Source: DAOTXS01 sp034433515 (GTDB taxonomy: Bacteria > Chloroflexota > Anaerolineae > UBA4142). From it: a DNA stretch of 64,000 nucleotides. The translations under genes were made by a program, and so were the position numbers. The stretch spans positions 16,265 to 80,264 of the forward strand of contig DAOUAL010000027.1 in NCBI GenBank assembly GCA_034433515.1, written 5' to 3'. Position 1 is the stretch's first letter; every line of letters begins with the position of its first letter. Of the stretch, positions 42,375 to 51,773 are shown piece after piece. Below the pieces are notes generated by a model. It searched no databases, was not told the DNA's origin, and saw only the letters and a list, made by a program, of their open reading frames with translations.

Positions 42375-45182
42375 GTGTCCAATCATCCAACTATAGCACC
42401 GCACTCTCAGAGTGCAGGTGTCACCCAATCACCCACCCAGGTTTACACCCTGACGGTGAATGGGAAACAAGTTCAAGTGACCGCGACACCCAAGACCAAA
42501 TTGATGGATGTCCTGCGCGATCAACTGCGCTTGACCGGTGTCAAGGATGGCTGTGCGACTGGGCACTGCGGCAGTTGTATGGTCATTCAGGATGGCAAAG
42601 CCGTGCGCTCGTGTCTTGTGCTGATGGAACGCGCCAACCATTCCAACATCACGACGATTGAAGGTATCGCTGGCGCGAATGGTGAATTGCATCCAATTCA
42701 ACGGGCGTTTATCGAATACGGAGCAACACAGTGCGGCTTTTGTACACCCGGGTTTATCATCTCCACCAAAGCATTACTCGATCGAAATCCGCATCCCACG
42801 CGCGAAGAAATCTACGACGCACTCAAGTGGAACATTTGCCGATGCACCGGGCACAACGCAATTCTCCGCGCGGTCGAGCATCTGGCTGGGTATGATGTGC
42901 CACCGTTGCCCACCGTGAAAAAGCCGATGCGCGCGATCAGTCAACCTCTCCCGCGCCCCGATGCCATCGCCAAAGTCAACGGCACCGGCATTTACGCCGA
43001 TGATTTGTACGTCGAGGGAATGTTGCACGCCAAAGTGTTGCGCAGCGCGTATCCCCACGCACGCTTGAAGCGCGTTGATACCAGCCAAGCAAAAGCGCTG
43101 CCCGGCGTCGTGGCGGTTCTGACCGCCGACGATGTACCGGGGCGCAAAGAGTTCGGTGTGCACGAAATTGATTGGCCCGTGTTGTGCTACGATAAGGTGC
43201 GTTACGTTGGTGACGCGATTGCGCTCGTCGCCGCCGAATCGGAAGCGATTGCCGAAGCCGCGCTGAAATTGATTGAGGTTGATTACGAACCCTTGCCGGT
43301 CGTCTCGAATCCCAAGCAAGCCGCACAACCGGAGGCACCCCTCGTGCACGAACAGCCGGAGAAATTTTCCAAACAAGCGCACGGCAATTTTCTTGCGCAC
43401 TTTAATTTGCAAAATGGGAATCTGGACGATGGATTCCAACAAGCCGATGTGATTATCGAACGCGAGTACACCACCCAAACCGTCGAGCACGCCTTCATCG
43501 AGCCGGAAGCCGCTCTGGCAGTGCCGGATGCAACCGGACGCCTCACGGTGTACTGCGGCGGACAAATTCCGTTCAACGATCGCGCGTGCATCGCCGCCTC
43601 GTTGAACATTCCCGAAGACAAGATTCGCGTCGTCAATTGCCTCATCGGCGGCGCGTTTGGCGGCAAAGAAGACCCGGTCATTCAGATTCACGCCGCACTG
43701 GCCGCGTACCATACCCAACGCCCGGTCAAATTGGTGTTTACACGCCAAGAATCGTTGCTGGTCCATCCCAAGCGTCACGCCACCATCATCAAAATGAAAA
43801 CGGGCGCGAAAAAGGATGGCACGCTCGTTGCGCACGACGTTGAGATTTATGGCGATGCGGGTGCGTACGCCTCGCTCAGCAATCACGTGATGCTGCGCTC
43901 GACCACGCACGCAGCGGGACCGTACGAAATTCCCAACGTGCGGATCAACACGTACGCGATGTACACGAACAATGTACCAGCGGGCGCGTTTCGCGGCTTT
44001 GGTGTAACGCAAGTTGGCTTTGCGATGGAAAGCCAGTTGGATGAACTCGCCCACGCGCTTGGCATCTCGCCGATTGAGATTCGCCGCAAGAATATTTTGC
44101 GCTATGGCAGACGGACCATCGCTGGGCAGGTCATGACCGAAAGTTGCGGACTGGCAGAATGTTTAGAGCAAGTCGTCGCCGAAATGACCAAGCACGATTT
44201 TGTTGCCGTCGAGGGCAACAAGCGACGTGCGTGGGGGATCGCGTGTGCGTACAAAAATACCGGCTTTGGGAGCGGCGCGTACGATGCGGCCGGTGCCGAA
44301 ATCGAATTGTTTGCCGATGGGCGCGCCTCGATTCGCGCGGGGGCGGCAGAAATCGGGCAAGGACTGGTTGGCGTGCTCGCGCAAATCGTTACGGAAGAAC
44401 TAGGGGTTCCGTACGACAAGGTGGAGGTCATTGTTGCCGACACCGATTTGACGCTCGATGGTCAAGCGACGACGGCATCGCGGCAAACGTACGTGACGGG
44501 CAACGCAGCACGACACGCTTGCCAAGAAGTTCGGCTGTTGTTGAGCCAGGTGGCATCGGAAATATTGGATGTTCCGCCTGATCGTTTGGTGTTTGAAAAT
44601 GGACTTGTGATTGCTTCGTCGCAAAATACGCGCCTCGCCGCGACAAGCGTACCGCTCGCCGATGTCGTCAAAGCCGCGCGCCGCGAAGGTCGCCTTCCCA
44701 AAGTGAGTTATCAATACGTTGCGCCGCCCACCGAAAAATATCATCACGTTGCATTCGGATTCGGCGCGCAAGCCGCGCTCGTCGAAGTAGATGTGAAAAC
44801 CGGCGAGACCAAAGTGTTGAAGGTGATTGCCGCGTGCGATGTGGGGCGCGTGATCAATCCGCTCGCGCTGGTCGGTCAAATCGAAGGTAGTATTTCGATG
44901 GGGCTGGGGATGGCGCTGCAAGAAAACTTTGTGATGAAAGACGGTTACGTGCTGACCGATTCGCTCTACAAATGCAACTTGCCCAAAGTGGATCAAACGC
45001 CGGAGGTCATCACGTTTTTTATCGAAGATGAAACGAAAGACGGACCCTACGGTGCAAAAGGCGTGGGCGAACTTGCCTCTATTCCCACCGCGCCTGCCAT
45101 CATCAACGCGATCTACAACGCGACGGGCATTCGGTGTTATAATCTGCCGGCGGACAAGAACAAGTTAAAGATTCAAAGTTGA
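42375..45182 (+). CDS. Xanthine dehydrogenase-type molybdenum hydroxylase, fused Fe-S and Mo domains
   Basis: The 935-residue protein joins an N-terminal 2 x 2Fe-2S unit (C60, C65, C68, C80, then QCGFCTPG and CRCTGH) to a molybdopterin domain (TGIYADDLYVEGMLHAKVLRS-like start, IGGAFGGKEDP, AFRGFGVTQ, GAAEIGQGL, GAKGVGELASIPTAPA with the active-site Glu). No FAD domain is fused. This matches the so-called selenium-dependent xanthine dehydrogenase type found with ssnA and ygeY genes. It should hydroxylate hypoxanthine, xanthine or related purines. The start is GTG at 42375 with GGAGA upstream. Confidence 0.9.
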   Translation: MSNHPTIAPHSQSAGVTQSPTQVYTLTVNGKQVQVTATPKTKLMDVLRDQLRLTGVKDGCATGHCGSCMVIQDGKAVRSCLVLMERANHSNITTIEGIAGANGELHPIQRAFIEYGATQCGFCTPGFIISTKALLDRNPHPTREEIYDALKWNICRCTGHNAILRAVEHLAGYDVPPLPTVKKPMRAISQPLPRPDAIAKVNGTGIYADDLYVEGMLHAKVLRSAYPHARLKRVDTSQAKALPGVVAVLTADDVPGRKEFGVHEIDWPVLCYDKVRYVGDAIALVAAESEAIAEAALKLIEVDYEPLPVVSNPKQAAQPEAPLVHEQPEKFSKQAHGNFLAHFNLQNGNLDDGFQQADVIIEREYTTQTVEHAFIEPEAALAVPDATGRLTVYCGGQIPFNDRACIAASLNIPEDKIRVVNCLIGGAFGGKEDPVIQIHAALAAYHTQRPVKLVFTRQESLLVHPKRHATIIKMKTGAKKDGTLVAHDVEIYGDAGAYASLSNHVMLRSTTHAAGPYEIPNVRINTYAMYTNNVPAGAFRGFGVTQVGFAMESQLDELAHALGISPIEIRRKNILRYGRRTIAGQVMTESCGLAECLEQVVAEMTKHDFVAVEGNKRRAWGIACAYKNTGFGSGAYDAAGAEIELFADGRASIRAGAAEIGQGLVGVLAQIVTEELGVPYDKVEVIVADTDLTLDGQATTASRQTYVTGNAARHACQEVRLLLSQVASEILDVPPDRLVFENGLVIASSQNTRLAATSVPLADVVKAARREGRLPKVSYQYVAPPTEKYHHVAFGFGAQAALVEVDVKTGETKVLKVIAACDVGRVINPLALVGQIEGSISMGLGMALQENFVMKDGYVLTDSLYKCNLPKVDQTPEVITFFIEDETKDGPYGAKGVGELASIPTAPAIINAIYNATGIRCYNLPADKNKLKIQS

Positions 45183-45203
45183 CCTGTAACCTTGGATTTG
45201 GCA

Positions 45204-45779
45204 ATGATTGATTTAACACCCTTTTCTACCGGACAAATGACGCTTGCGCAATTCGCCGCGCCATTTACGCCGGACGATTTGCGGCGATTCACCAATGAAA
45301 TGATTGACGCGCAACTCGCACTCATCGCCGATTGCGTGGATGCCGATGTAACTTTTGTGCCCAGCGATCCGGACGCGCACGATGCGTACGCGACCGACGC
45401 AGATGACGTTGATCTTGCCTGGACGCTGGGGCACGTGATCGTGCACACCACCGCCTCGGCGGAAGAAGCGGCGGCAATTGCCTGTGAACTCGCGCGTGGT
45501 GTTCCGTTTCGCGGTGGACGTTCGCGCTACGAAGTGCCATGGCAAACGATCACGACCATCGCACAGTGCCGCGCTCGTTTGGAGGAATCCCGGCGAATGC
45601 GGCTGGCATTGCTCGAAGCGTGGCCCAAAGAACCCCACCTCGATAACACATACCAACCGGTAACCAGCACTGAACCGCGCAACGCCATCATGCGATTCAT
45701 TCTGGGGCTCAAACACGATCACGATCATTTGAAACAAATTGCGGAAATCGTGCGCCAAGCCAAAGCGGCGCGCGCATAA
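45204..45779 (+). CDS. DinB-family protein
   Basis: The 191-residue four-helix protein has FTPDDLRRFTNEMIDAQLAL, WTLGHVIVHTTASAEE and the C-terminal HDHDHLKQIAEI, giving the three-His metal site of DinB/YfiT-like proteins. These are often bacillithiol or mycothiol-dependent transferases or uncharacterised stress proteins. The ATG at 45204 is preferred over a TTG 12 bases earlier. It follows xdh by 21 bases, so it is probably co-transcribed. The role in purine use is unclear. Confidence 0.7.
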   Translation: MIDLTPFSTGQMTLAQFAAPFTPDDLRRFTNEMIDAQLALIADCVDADVTFVPSDPDAHDAYATDADDVDLAWTLGHVIVHTTASAEEAAAIACELARGVPFRGGRSRYEVPWQTITTIAQCRARLEESRRMRLALLEAWPKEPHLDNTYQPVTSTEPRNAIMRFILGLKHDHDHLKQIAEIVRQAKAARA

Positions 45780-45833
45780 CGATAGTACCTATCCAATGAA
45801 ATCGTTGCACACAAAGCCAAGATTTTTTTCAGC

Positions 45834-46119
45834 CACGAAGGGCACCAAGGTCACGAAGAACGTAAGCGTTCAGGTGTCATGGCGCGGCCGGGAAACTGCT
45901 CAGTCATTCTCAAATTACCGCAGAGACGCCGAGTGCGCGGAGAAAAAATGAAACTCTGCGCCTCTGCGGTGAGTAATTACGAGGGCGGTTTTTGCCCGCT
46001 GCAATCCCCAAGGCACGTGCTGGAGATTGCTTCGCCGCTTTGCGGCTCGCCATGACAATTAGGGCTGAACGGTTACGGAAGAACAGAGAAATCTTGGTGT
46101 ACCTTCGTGTCCTTCGTGG
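45834..46119. repeat. Nested inverted repeats (CCACGAAGG outer, CCGCAGAG inner)
   Basis: The outer arms are CCACGAAGGGCACCAAGG (45834) and the complement-like CTTGGTGTACC...TTCGTGG (46093-46119). The inner arms are CCGCAGAGACGCCGAG (45918) and CTCTGCGCCTCTGCGG (45954-45969). A REP-like unit (GAGATTGCTTCGCC, 46022-46053) lies between them. No gene is seen in 45780-46161; the ORFs here are repeat translations. Confidence 0.65.
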
Positions 46120-46161
46120 ATAAATTCCGGTGTTGTTTCGGCTCGTCCGAGTTAGGAGAGA

Positions 46162-47325
46162 ATGGAAATTCACGTTGCTAAAACTCAATCGCGTTTGGGT
46201 CTGTGGGTCATTTACGCGATTGTGTTCGTTTCGTTCTTGGACTATCAATCTTCGTTGCCCATCATCGCGCCGTATGCCAAATCGTTGGGCGCCTCGGTCG
46301 CACTCGTAGGGATCATTGTGGGGGCGTACTCTGCGCTCAACTTGATCGGCAATCTGGGCGCGGGCTATTGGATTGACCGTGCTGGGCGCAAACTGCCGCT
46401 GATGGCGGGCTTGGTGATCGTCGGTATCGCCTTGCTGTTCTATCCGTTTGTGCGCGATCCGTACGCGTTGCTGGGTCTGCGTGCCCTGCATGGTTTGGGT
46501 GCATCGTTGATTTCGCCGGCATCGCTCGCGTACATCGGCGATGCGGCAGCGGCGGGCGCACGTGCACGCGCGATGGCGTTGTACGGCGCAGCCATCGGCT
46601 TGACCTCGATGTTTGCGCCGCCGTTTGCCGGGCTAGTGCGGGATCGGTTGGGATACGGCGCGGTGTTTATGATTCTCTCAGCGATGATTTTTCTCGTGGC
46701 AGTGCCAACCTATTGGCTGGTCGGCGAAAGTTTGCGGCGCGAAACTCGAACCGTGGTGAGCATTGGGCGATTGTTGCGGAATCGCCGCTTGGTTCTAGCG
46801 TACGTCTCGGCTTTCTGTTTATTGTTCTCGCTCGGCACGCTTATCGTGTTTCTGCCACTGATCGGTCAAACGATGCAAGTAACTTCGCGCGTCGGAATGT
46901 GGTTTGCCGGCTTTGGCGTGGCAGCCGTTGTAATTCAACTCGTGCTTGGGCGTCTCTCGGATCGTGTAGGGCGCGAACCGGTCATTGTGATGGGCTTGGG
47001 CATCGTTGCGCTGGCGTTGCTCGTGTTACCACTCACCCAGGATTGGGAAACAATGATCAGCGTGATGGCGGTGTACGGTGTTGGCTTTGGTGTACTGTTT
47101 CCGGCGATGACTGCGTTGATGGCGGATGAGACGGATACCGCGTCGCGCGGGACCGCGTCTGGAATTTACACGGCGGTGTATTCGTTGGGCGCGGCAATCG
47201 GCACCGGCTCGGCGGGCGCGTTGGTGTGGTTGCAACAGAACGCGCAGGTTCATCCGTTTCAGGTGGCGGCGGTAATGGTCACCCTAGGAATTGTATCGAG
47301 ATGGTTGTTAGTTCATAGACCATGA
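46162..47325 (+). CDS. Major facilitator superfamily transporter
   Basis: The 387-residue protein has twelve predicted helices and the MFS loop 2-3 motif GAGYWIDRAGRKLP, repeated in the second half as GRLSDRVGREPV. It begins with SFLDYQSSLPIIAPYAKSLG, like the drug-efflux type families, but the substrate is unknown. The ATG at 46162 follows TAGGAGAG. Its place in the purine region suggests export or uptake of a purine product, but this is only context. Confidence 0.85.
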   Translation: MEIHVAKTQSRLGLWVIYAIVFVSFLDYQSSLPIIAPYAKSLGASVALVGIIVGAYSALNLIGNLGAGYWIDRAGRKLPLMAGLVIVGIALLFYPFVRDPYALLGLRALHGLGASLISPASLAYIGDAAAAGARARAMALYGAAIGLTSMFAPPFAGLVRDRLGYGAVFMILSAMIFLVAVPTYWLVGESLRRETRTVVSIGRLLRNRRLVLAYVSAFCLLFSLGTLIVFLPLIGQTMQVTSRVGMWFAGFGVAAVVIQLVLGRLSDRVGREPVIVMGLGIVALALLVLPLTQDWETMISVMAVYGVGFGVLFPAMTALMADETDTASRGTASGIYTAVYSLGAAIGTGSAGALVWLQQNAQVHPFQVAAVMVTLGIVSRWLLVHRP

Positions 47326-47359
47326 TAGTTCTGCTACGCCATTGAATGGCATGAAGGAA

Positions 47360-47388
47360 TTGACATTGCCTATGAATAAAGATATGCT
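47360..47388 (+). promoter_or_regulatory. Promoter of the methyltransferase gene
   Basis: TTGACA (47360) and TATGCT (47383) are 17 bases apart, 36 bases before the start codon. Confidence 0.55.
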
Positions 47389-47423
47389 ATGTGCAATGAG
47401 GTAACCCCAAAGGACAGGAAGGT

Positions 47424-48395
47424 ATGAATAAGATTTTCCATCACTCGTGCGAGTCTATGTCTGAACTCAGTGATCATTGTATAACTCTGACAGTAACTTC
47501 GCCGCCATACTGGAATGCGATTGATTACGATATTCACGCGGCGGACAAAAGCCAGCATTATCGTACGCGTGCTTATGCGAATGGTTACTCTGATTATACA
47601 GATTATCTAGATTGGCTCGAAAGGATCTTTACCGAAGTCTTCCGGGTTACCAAACCCGGTGGCTTTTGTGCGGTTGTAATCGGGACAGTTCTCTTAGACG
47701 GAAGACACTTTCCCGTCCCCTTCGATTTGGTCTCGCGCCTCCGACAAAGCGGATGGGAATTTCACCAAGATATTATTTGGCACAAGTGCACAGCGGGAGT
47801 AAAGAGAGCAGGTGTCACCATTCAAAAACCTTATCCGGGTTATTTTTATCCAAATATTATGACGGAATATATTCTGATCTTTCGAAAACCCGGTGCCCCA
47901 ATTTATCAAAACCGGAAAGCGGATGAGAAAGCCAAAGCAGCATTTCCAATTAATCGGCTCTTCACCATGGATATTGCTAATAATATTTGGCACATCGCCC
48001 CTGTCCCACCAGATATGCTTGATCACCCTTGCCCTTTTCCGGAGGAAATCCCCTATCGTCTCATCACAATGTATTCCTATCCGGGTGACATTGTGTTGGA
48101 TCCGTTTCTTGGTTCTGGGCAAACCACCAAAGTAGCCAAATGGCTTGATCGGCAATTTGTTGGCTATGAAACAATTGCCAAGTATGTTGAACTTGCCACC
48201 CATAGACTCCATGAACCGTTGAGCATTCGACCCCAACAGCTTATTGCCGTGTTTGAAAAAATTGGATTCAACGATCCGACAAACAAGCCCAAGTCTGAAG
48301 AGGTAATCCACCGCCAACTAGCTCTCCCAAATAAAAAAAGCGCACAGGCAAGACTCTTGGAGAAGAAGCGGAGATACAAAACCAAGGCTGGATAG
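47424..48395 (+). CDS. Site-specific DNA methyltransferase (N4-cytosine/N6-adenine, beta-type order)
   Basis: The 323-residue enzyme has catalytic motif IV first (TVTSPPYWNAIDYD) and the AdoMet motif late (VLDPFLGSGQTTKVAKWL then RQFVGYE), as in circularly permuted beta-class methyltransferases. SPPY favours N4-cytosine, but adenine is possible. The DNA from 47,340 to 48,720 is visibly richer in A/T than the neighbours, as expected of a transferred restriction-modification unit. The partner gene that follows is truncated. The ATG at 47424 has AGGAAGG upstream. Confidence 0.88.
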   Translation: MNKIFHHSCESMSELSDHCITLTVTSPPYWNAIDYDIHAADKSQHYRTRAYANGYSDYTDYLDWLERIFTEVFRVTKPGGFCAVVIGTVLLDGRHFPVPFDLVSRLRQSGWEFHQDIIWHKCTAGVKRAGVTIQKPYPGYFYPNIMTEYILIFRKPGAPIYQNRKADEKAKAAFPINRLFTMDIANNIWHIAPVPPDMLDHPCPFPEEIPYRLITMYSYPGDIVLDPFLGSGQTTKVAKWLDRQFVGYETIAKYVELATHRLHEPLSIRPQQLIAVFEKIGFNDPTNKPKSEEVIHRQLALPNKKSAQARLLEKKRRYKTKAG

Positions 48396-48403
48396 GAGAT
48401 TGA

Positions 48404-48715
48404 ATGCAATTCAAAGCGACAAGAAAAAAACTAGCCTCTCTGCTGGCATCCGTGCCGAAACACTGGGACGGCAAACGTGCTATCCAAGAAATGCAAAACG
48501 CGAATTTTCCCCCTTGGCGGCAAATAGAGTGGATTGGTTTTTATTTTCAAATCCTTTGCTCCAAGCTCTTGGCGCCCATCATGCAAATTCCAGGGCCACG
48601 TTTAGAAATTCAAATGGACGGCCAAGGAGAGCAAAAGTACTGCTCGACCTTGAAAAACTGGACGAAGAAATTGTACATTTTGTCGAATTCTAACTATAAT
48701 CGGTGTTGCTTTTGA
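48404..48715 (+). pseudogene. Truncated restriction-endonuclease-like gene
   Basis: The frame from 48404 encodes 103 residues beginning MQFKATRKKLASLLASVPKH and including WRQIEWIGFYFQILCSKLL and MQIPGPR, which look like the N-terminus of a type II restriction enzyme partner. After that block the sequence becomes low-quality and stops, and only 10 bases remain before ygeY. An overlapping frame at 48400 is a shadow. I infer that the endonuclease lost most of its length while the methyltransferase survived. The family assignment is tentative. Confidence 0.5.
48671..48700 (+). promoter_or_regulatory. Promoter of the ygeY-type gene
   Basis: TTGTAC (48671) and a perfect TATAAT (48695) are 18 bases apart. 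The start codon follows 25 bases after the -10, so the promoter lies in the 3' end of the endonuclease remnant. Confidence 0.5.
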
Positions 48716-48725
48716 ATCAAGAACA

Positions 48726-49919
48726 ATGCGTGATATAACACATAACGTACGTTATCGCGTCACCTCCCACCGCGCCGCGATCATTGCTTTCCTCCGCGAC
48801 CTCGTTGCGATTCCCAGTTGCGATGGCGACATCCGCACCGTTGCCGCGCGCGTCGAACACGAATTGCGCGCGCTCGGCTTTGCCGACATTCACTACGCAC
48901 CCTACGGCGATCTCGTTGCACGCATCGGCAATGGCAAAAAGATTTTGCTCTACGATTCGCACCTCGATACGGTCGGTGTCGGCGACGAACGCGCGTGGAC
49001 GCACGGCGCGTTCAGCGGCGCAATCGAAAACGGCGTGATGTACGGTCGGGGCACGGTGGATGAAAAGGGCTCCACGCCGCCGATGATTTACGGCTTGGCA
49101 ATCGCGCGCGATCTGGGTTTGCTTGATGGATTCACCGCGTACTACTTTGGTTCGATCGAAGAATGGTGCGAGGGTTTATCCGCGCAAGTGTTTGTCGAAG
49201 AAGAAAAAATCAAACCCGATTTCGTCGTCATCGGCGAGCCGACGAATCTGCGTGTCTATCGCGGGCAGAAAGGTCGCTGCGAAATGCGCGTGACTGCGTA
49301 CGGACGCAGCGCACACGGCGCGTCGCCGTGGCTCGGCGACAATGCGATCTACAAAATGCAAGAGGTGCTGCGCGCGATTCAAGACCTTGACGCGCACTTG
49401 CCGGACGATCCGTTCCTCGGTCGTGGCTCGATTGTCGTCACGCACATCGAATCGCGCGAAGCGTCGCTCAACGCGGTGCCCGACCTCTGCTCGATTGTGC
49501 TGGATCGTCGCCTGACGCGCGGCGAAACGGCGCACGATGCACTGGAGCAAGTGCGCGCGTTACTACCGTCGTCCGATTTTGAAGTCGAATTTCTGCGGTA
49601 CACGCGTCCATCGTACAACGGCTACACGCGCGAGCACGAACAGATTTTTCCCGCGTGGACGTTCGATGAAGCACATCCGTTGATTCGCGCGGCGATCGAA
49701 ACATCGCGCGCGCTGGGTCTGGAAACGACAACGGGCAAGTGGAATTTTTCGACGAACGGCGCGTACTGGGCGGGCGTCGCGCAAATTCCGTCGGTGGGTT
49801 TTGGTCCGGGCGAAGAAGCAATCGTTCACACGCTTGACGAGCATATTCGCGTGGACGATGTGGTGCGCGCGACGGAGTGGTATGCGTTGTTGCCGACGAT
49901 CCTTTTGAGTCAATCTTGA
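48726..49919 (+). CDS. ygeY: YgeY-type M20 hydrolase of purine degradation
   Basis: The 397-residue zinc hydrolase has LLYDSHLDTVGVGD, YGRGTVDEKGSTPPMIYG, GSIEEWCEGL, VIGEPTNLRVYRGQKGR and WNFSTNGAYWAG, the pattern of YgeY proteins linked to selenium-dependent purine catabolism rather than general peptidases. YgeY and its neighbours act on ring-opened purine intermediates. It is the first gene after the R-M remnant, and its last codons carry the -35 box of the GntR gene. Length is normal. Confidence 0.82.
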   Translation: MRDITHNVRYRVTSHRAAIIAFLRDLVAIPSCDGDIRTVAARVEHELRALGFADIHYAPYGDLVARIGNGKKILLYDSHLDTVGVGDERAWTHGAFSGAIENGVMYGRGTVDEKGSTPPMIYGLAIARDLGLLDGFTAYYFGSIEEWCEGLSAQVFVEEEKIKPDFVVIGEPTNLRVYRGQKGRCEMRVTAYGRSAHGASPWLGDNAIYKMQEVLRAIQDLDAHLPDDPFLGRGSIVVTHIESREASLNAVPDLCSIVLDRRLTRGETAHDALEQVRALLPSSDFEVEFLRYTRPSYNGYTREHEQIFPAWTFDEAHPLIRAAIETSRALGLETTTGKWNFSTNGAYWAGVAQIPSVGFGPGEEAIVHTLDEHIRVDDVVRATEWYALLPTILLSQS

Positions 49920-49971
49920 CACCCCTGTCGAATCGGCTATAATCCCACTTGTCAGACGACTATCGTCTGAC
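49916..49971 (+). promoter_or_regulatory. Consensus promoter and palindromic operator of the GntR gene
   Basis: TTGACA (49916) and TATAAT (49938) are 16 bases apart. Directly downstream, at the expected +1, arms GTCAGACGA (49951-49959) and TCGTCTGAC (49963-49971) form a perfect 9-base inverted repeat around CTA. This is the likely autoregulatory site for the GntR protein. Confidence 0.7.
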
Positions 49972-49993
49972 CAATTCTTCGCGGGAGTCACGC

Positions 49994-50725
49994 GTGGTTC
50001 GTCGGACGCTTCCTCTCGCGCGCCAAGCCGCGCAGGAAATCCTCAAAGGTATCGCATCGGGCAAATTGGTGCGTGCGAACGGCGCGCTGCCCTCCGAAGC
50101 CGAGTTGAGTCGCCGTTTCGAGGTGAGCCGCGCGACAATTCGCGACGCGCTGGCGCAACTGGAACAGCGCGGCGTCATCACGCGGCGGCACGGCGCGGGC
50201 ACGTTTGCCAATCCCCTGCCGCGCCTCGACGCGGGCTTGGAAGAGTTGGTCAGTCTGGAAACGCTCGCGCGGCGCATCGGTTTGGAAACGCGGATGAGCC
50301 AGCCCAGCATCGAGGAGCGCGCGGCAACCTCCCTCGAAGCCGAATGTCTCCAAATCCCCACGGAGACGCGCGTTCTCGCGATTGCGCGTGTGATCCTAAC
50401 AGGCGCGCGTCCCATCGCGTATCTCGTTGACATTGTTCCGACGACGATTCTGCGCCGCCAAGACCTCGACAAAAACTTTCACGGTTCGGTGCTCGATTTA
50501 TTTTTGCAGCGCCGCGACCCACCGCTCAGTCACTCGCGCACCGAAATTCTGATCGAATCCGCCGACGCGAAGATGGCGCGCAAATTGCGCATCGCGCGCG
50601 GCGCGCCGCTGCACAAACTGGTCGCGCAATTGTTCGCGCGCGACGGGCGCATCGTAGATTATTCGACAAGTTATTTTGTTCCCGGCTATTTTTCGTTCCA
50701 CGTGATTCGGCAGGTTAGAGCTTAG
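49994..50725 (+). CDS. GntR/HutC-family transcriptional regulator
   Basis: The roughly 243-residue regulator has an N-terminal winged helix (LPSEAELSRRFEVSRATIRD then LEQRGVITRRHGAGTF) and a C-terminal UTRA ligand domain (RVLAIARVILTGARPIAYLV, then DYSTSYFVPGYFSFHV). UTRA domains sense small metabolites. I prefer the GTG at 49994 (GGGAG upstream) to a TTG at 49949, because the latter would lie at the operator. It is placed between ygeY and the carbamoyltransferases, so it probably controls this purine segment in response to an intermediate. Confidence 0.85.
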   Translation: MVRRTLPLARQAAQEILKGIASGKLVRANGALPSEAELSRRFEVSRATIRDALAQLEQRGVITRRHGAGTFANPLPRLDAGLEELVSLETLARRIGLETRMSQPSIEERAATSLEAECLQIPTETRVLAIARVILTGARPIAYLVDIVPTTILRRQDLDKNFHGSVLDLFLQRRDPPLSHSRTEILIESADAKMARKLRIARGAPLHKLVAQLFARDGRIVDYSTSYFVPGYFSFHVIRQVRA

Positions 50726-50787
50726 AGGATGGAGTATTTCCCACTTCCAACGGCTAACCTTAAACATCCACAAAAGGAGGATTAACT

Positions 50788-51768
50788 ATGCGTAGTTTTG
50801 CAGGACGCGACATTTTGTCGCTCAAGGAATTCGAACGCAACGAGTTCGATCACGTCTTTGAGATTGCCAAGCAGATGGAACCCATCGCGCGCGGGCGACG
50901 CAATGTGGAGATGTTGAAAGAGAAAACACTCGTTGCCGCGTTCTATCAACCCAGCACGCGCACGCGCCTCGCGCATGAAGCCGCGATGCATCGGCTGGGC
51001 GGGCACGTCACCGGCTTTGCCGATTTCAAAATGACGCGCGCCGGCGACTGGTATCAGGAAAGCATCAAGGACACGGTCAAGATGCTGGAATTTTACGGCG
51101 ATGTGATCGTGATGCGCCACTTTCAAAAAGGCGCGCCACACGAAGCCGCCAAATGGTCGAGTGTGCCGGTCATCAATGGTGGCGATGGCTGGGGTGAACA
51201 TCCCACCCAGATTCTCACTGATCTCTACACGGTGCTGCGCGAGAAAGGTCGCATTGACGGATTGAAATGGCTTGCGGTCGGCGATATGCGAATGCGCACG
51301 ATGCACTCGCTCGGTTACGCGCTGACGCAGTTCGATTGCCCCATCACGTTCGTTTCGCCCGGCGCGAACGCGCTCTTTCCCAACTCGCCCGATATGCGGA
51401 TGCCCGAAGAATACAAAGCCGATTTCAAACAGTACGGGCTGAACTTTCGCGAAGCGGAACACGTGGAGCAGGCGATTGCGGACGCGGACGTGATCTTGGT
51501 CGAGCCGGTGATTCAGCCGGATTACACGCAAGCGCGGCAAGAGGCGAGCAAGGACAGGTCACTCACGCCGGCGAATTTCAAGATCACGCGCGAGTTGTTG
51601 ACGACCAAAGCCAAGAGCGATGCGATTTTGTTGCACTCGCTCCCGCGAATGGATGAGATTCCCACCGACGTGGACATTACGCGCTGGTCGCGCTATTGGC
51701 AGGAAGCGTTCAATGGCGTGGTGATGCGGATGGCGTTGCTGGCGTTGGTGTTGGGGGCAGTTGAATAG
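50788..51768 (+). CDS. Aspartate/ornithine carbamoyltransferase-family protein
   Basis: The 326-residue protein has the carbamoyl-phosphate motif PSTRTR, GDGWGEHPTQILTDLYT, and HSLPRMDEIPTDVD near the C-terminus, closer to aspartate carbamoyltransferase (PyrB) than to ArgF. DMRMRTMHSL replaces the usual GDxxxxRVxHSL. In this setting it could transfer a carbamoyl group to or from a purine-derived amine and phosphate, giving carbamoyl phosphate for carbamate kinase, rather than make pyrimidines. The ATG at 50788 follows a perfect AAGGAGGA. Confidence 0.82.
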   Translation: MRSFAGRDILSLKEFERNEFDHVFEIAKQMEPIARGRRNVEMLKEKTLVAAFYQPSTRTRLAHEAAMHRLGGHVTGFADFKMTRAGDWYQESIKDTVKMLEFYGDVIVMRHFQKGAPHEAAKWSSVPVINGGDGWGEHPTQILTDLYTVLREKGRIDGLKWLAVGDMRMRTMHSLGYALTQFDCPITFVSPGANALFPNSPDMRMPEEYKADFKQYGLNFREAEHVEQAIADADVILVEPVIQPDYTQARQEASKDRSLTPANFKITRELLTTKAKSDAILLHSLPRMDEIPTDVDITRWSRYWQEAFNGVVMRMALLALVLGAVE

Positions 51769-51773
51769 TTGGG

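Noticed and set aside
41719..42390. 223-residue minus-strand ORF
   Set aside because: It reads antisense through the ATPase gene and REP-like repeats. Its peptide is typical repeat translation.
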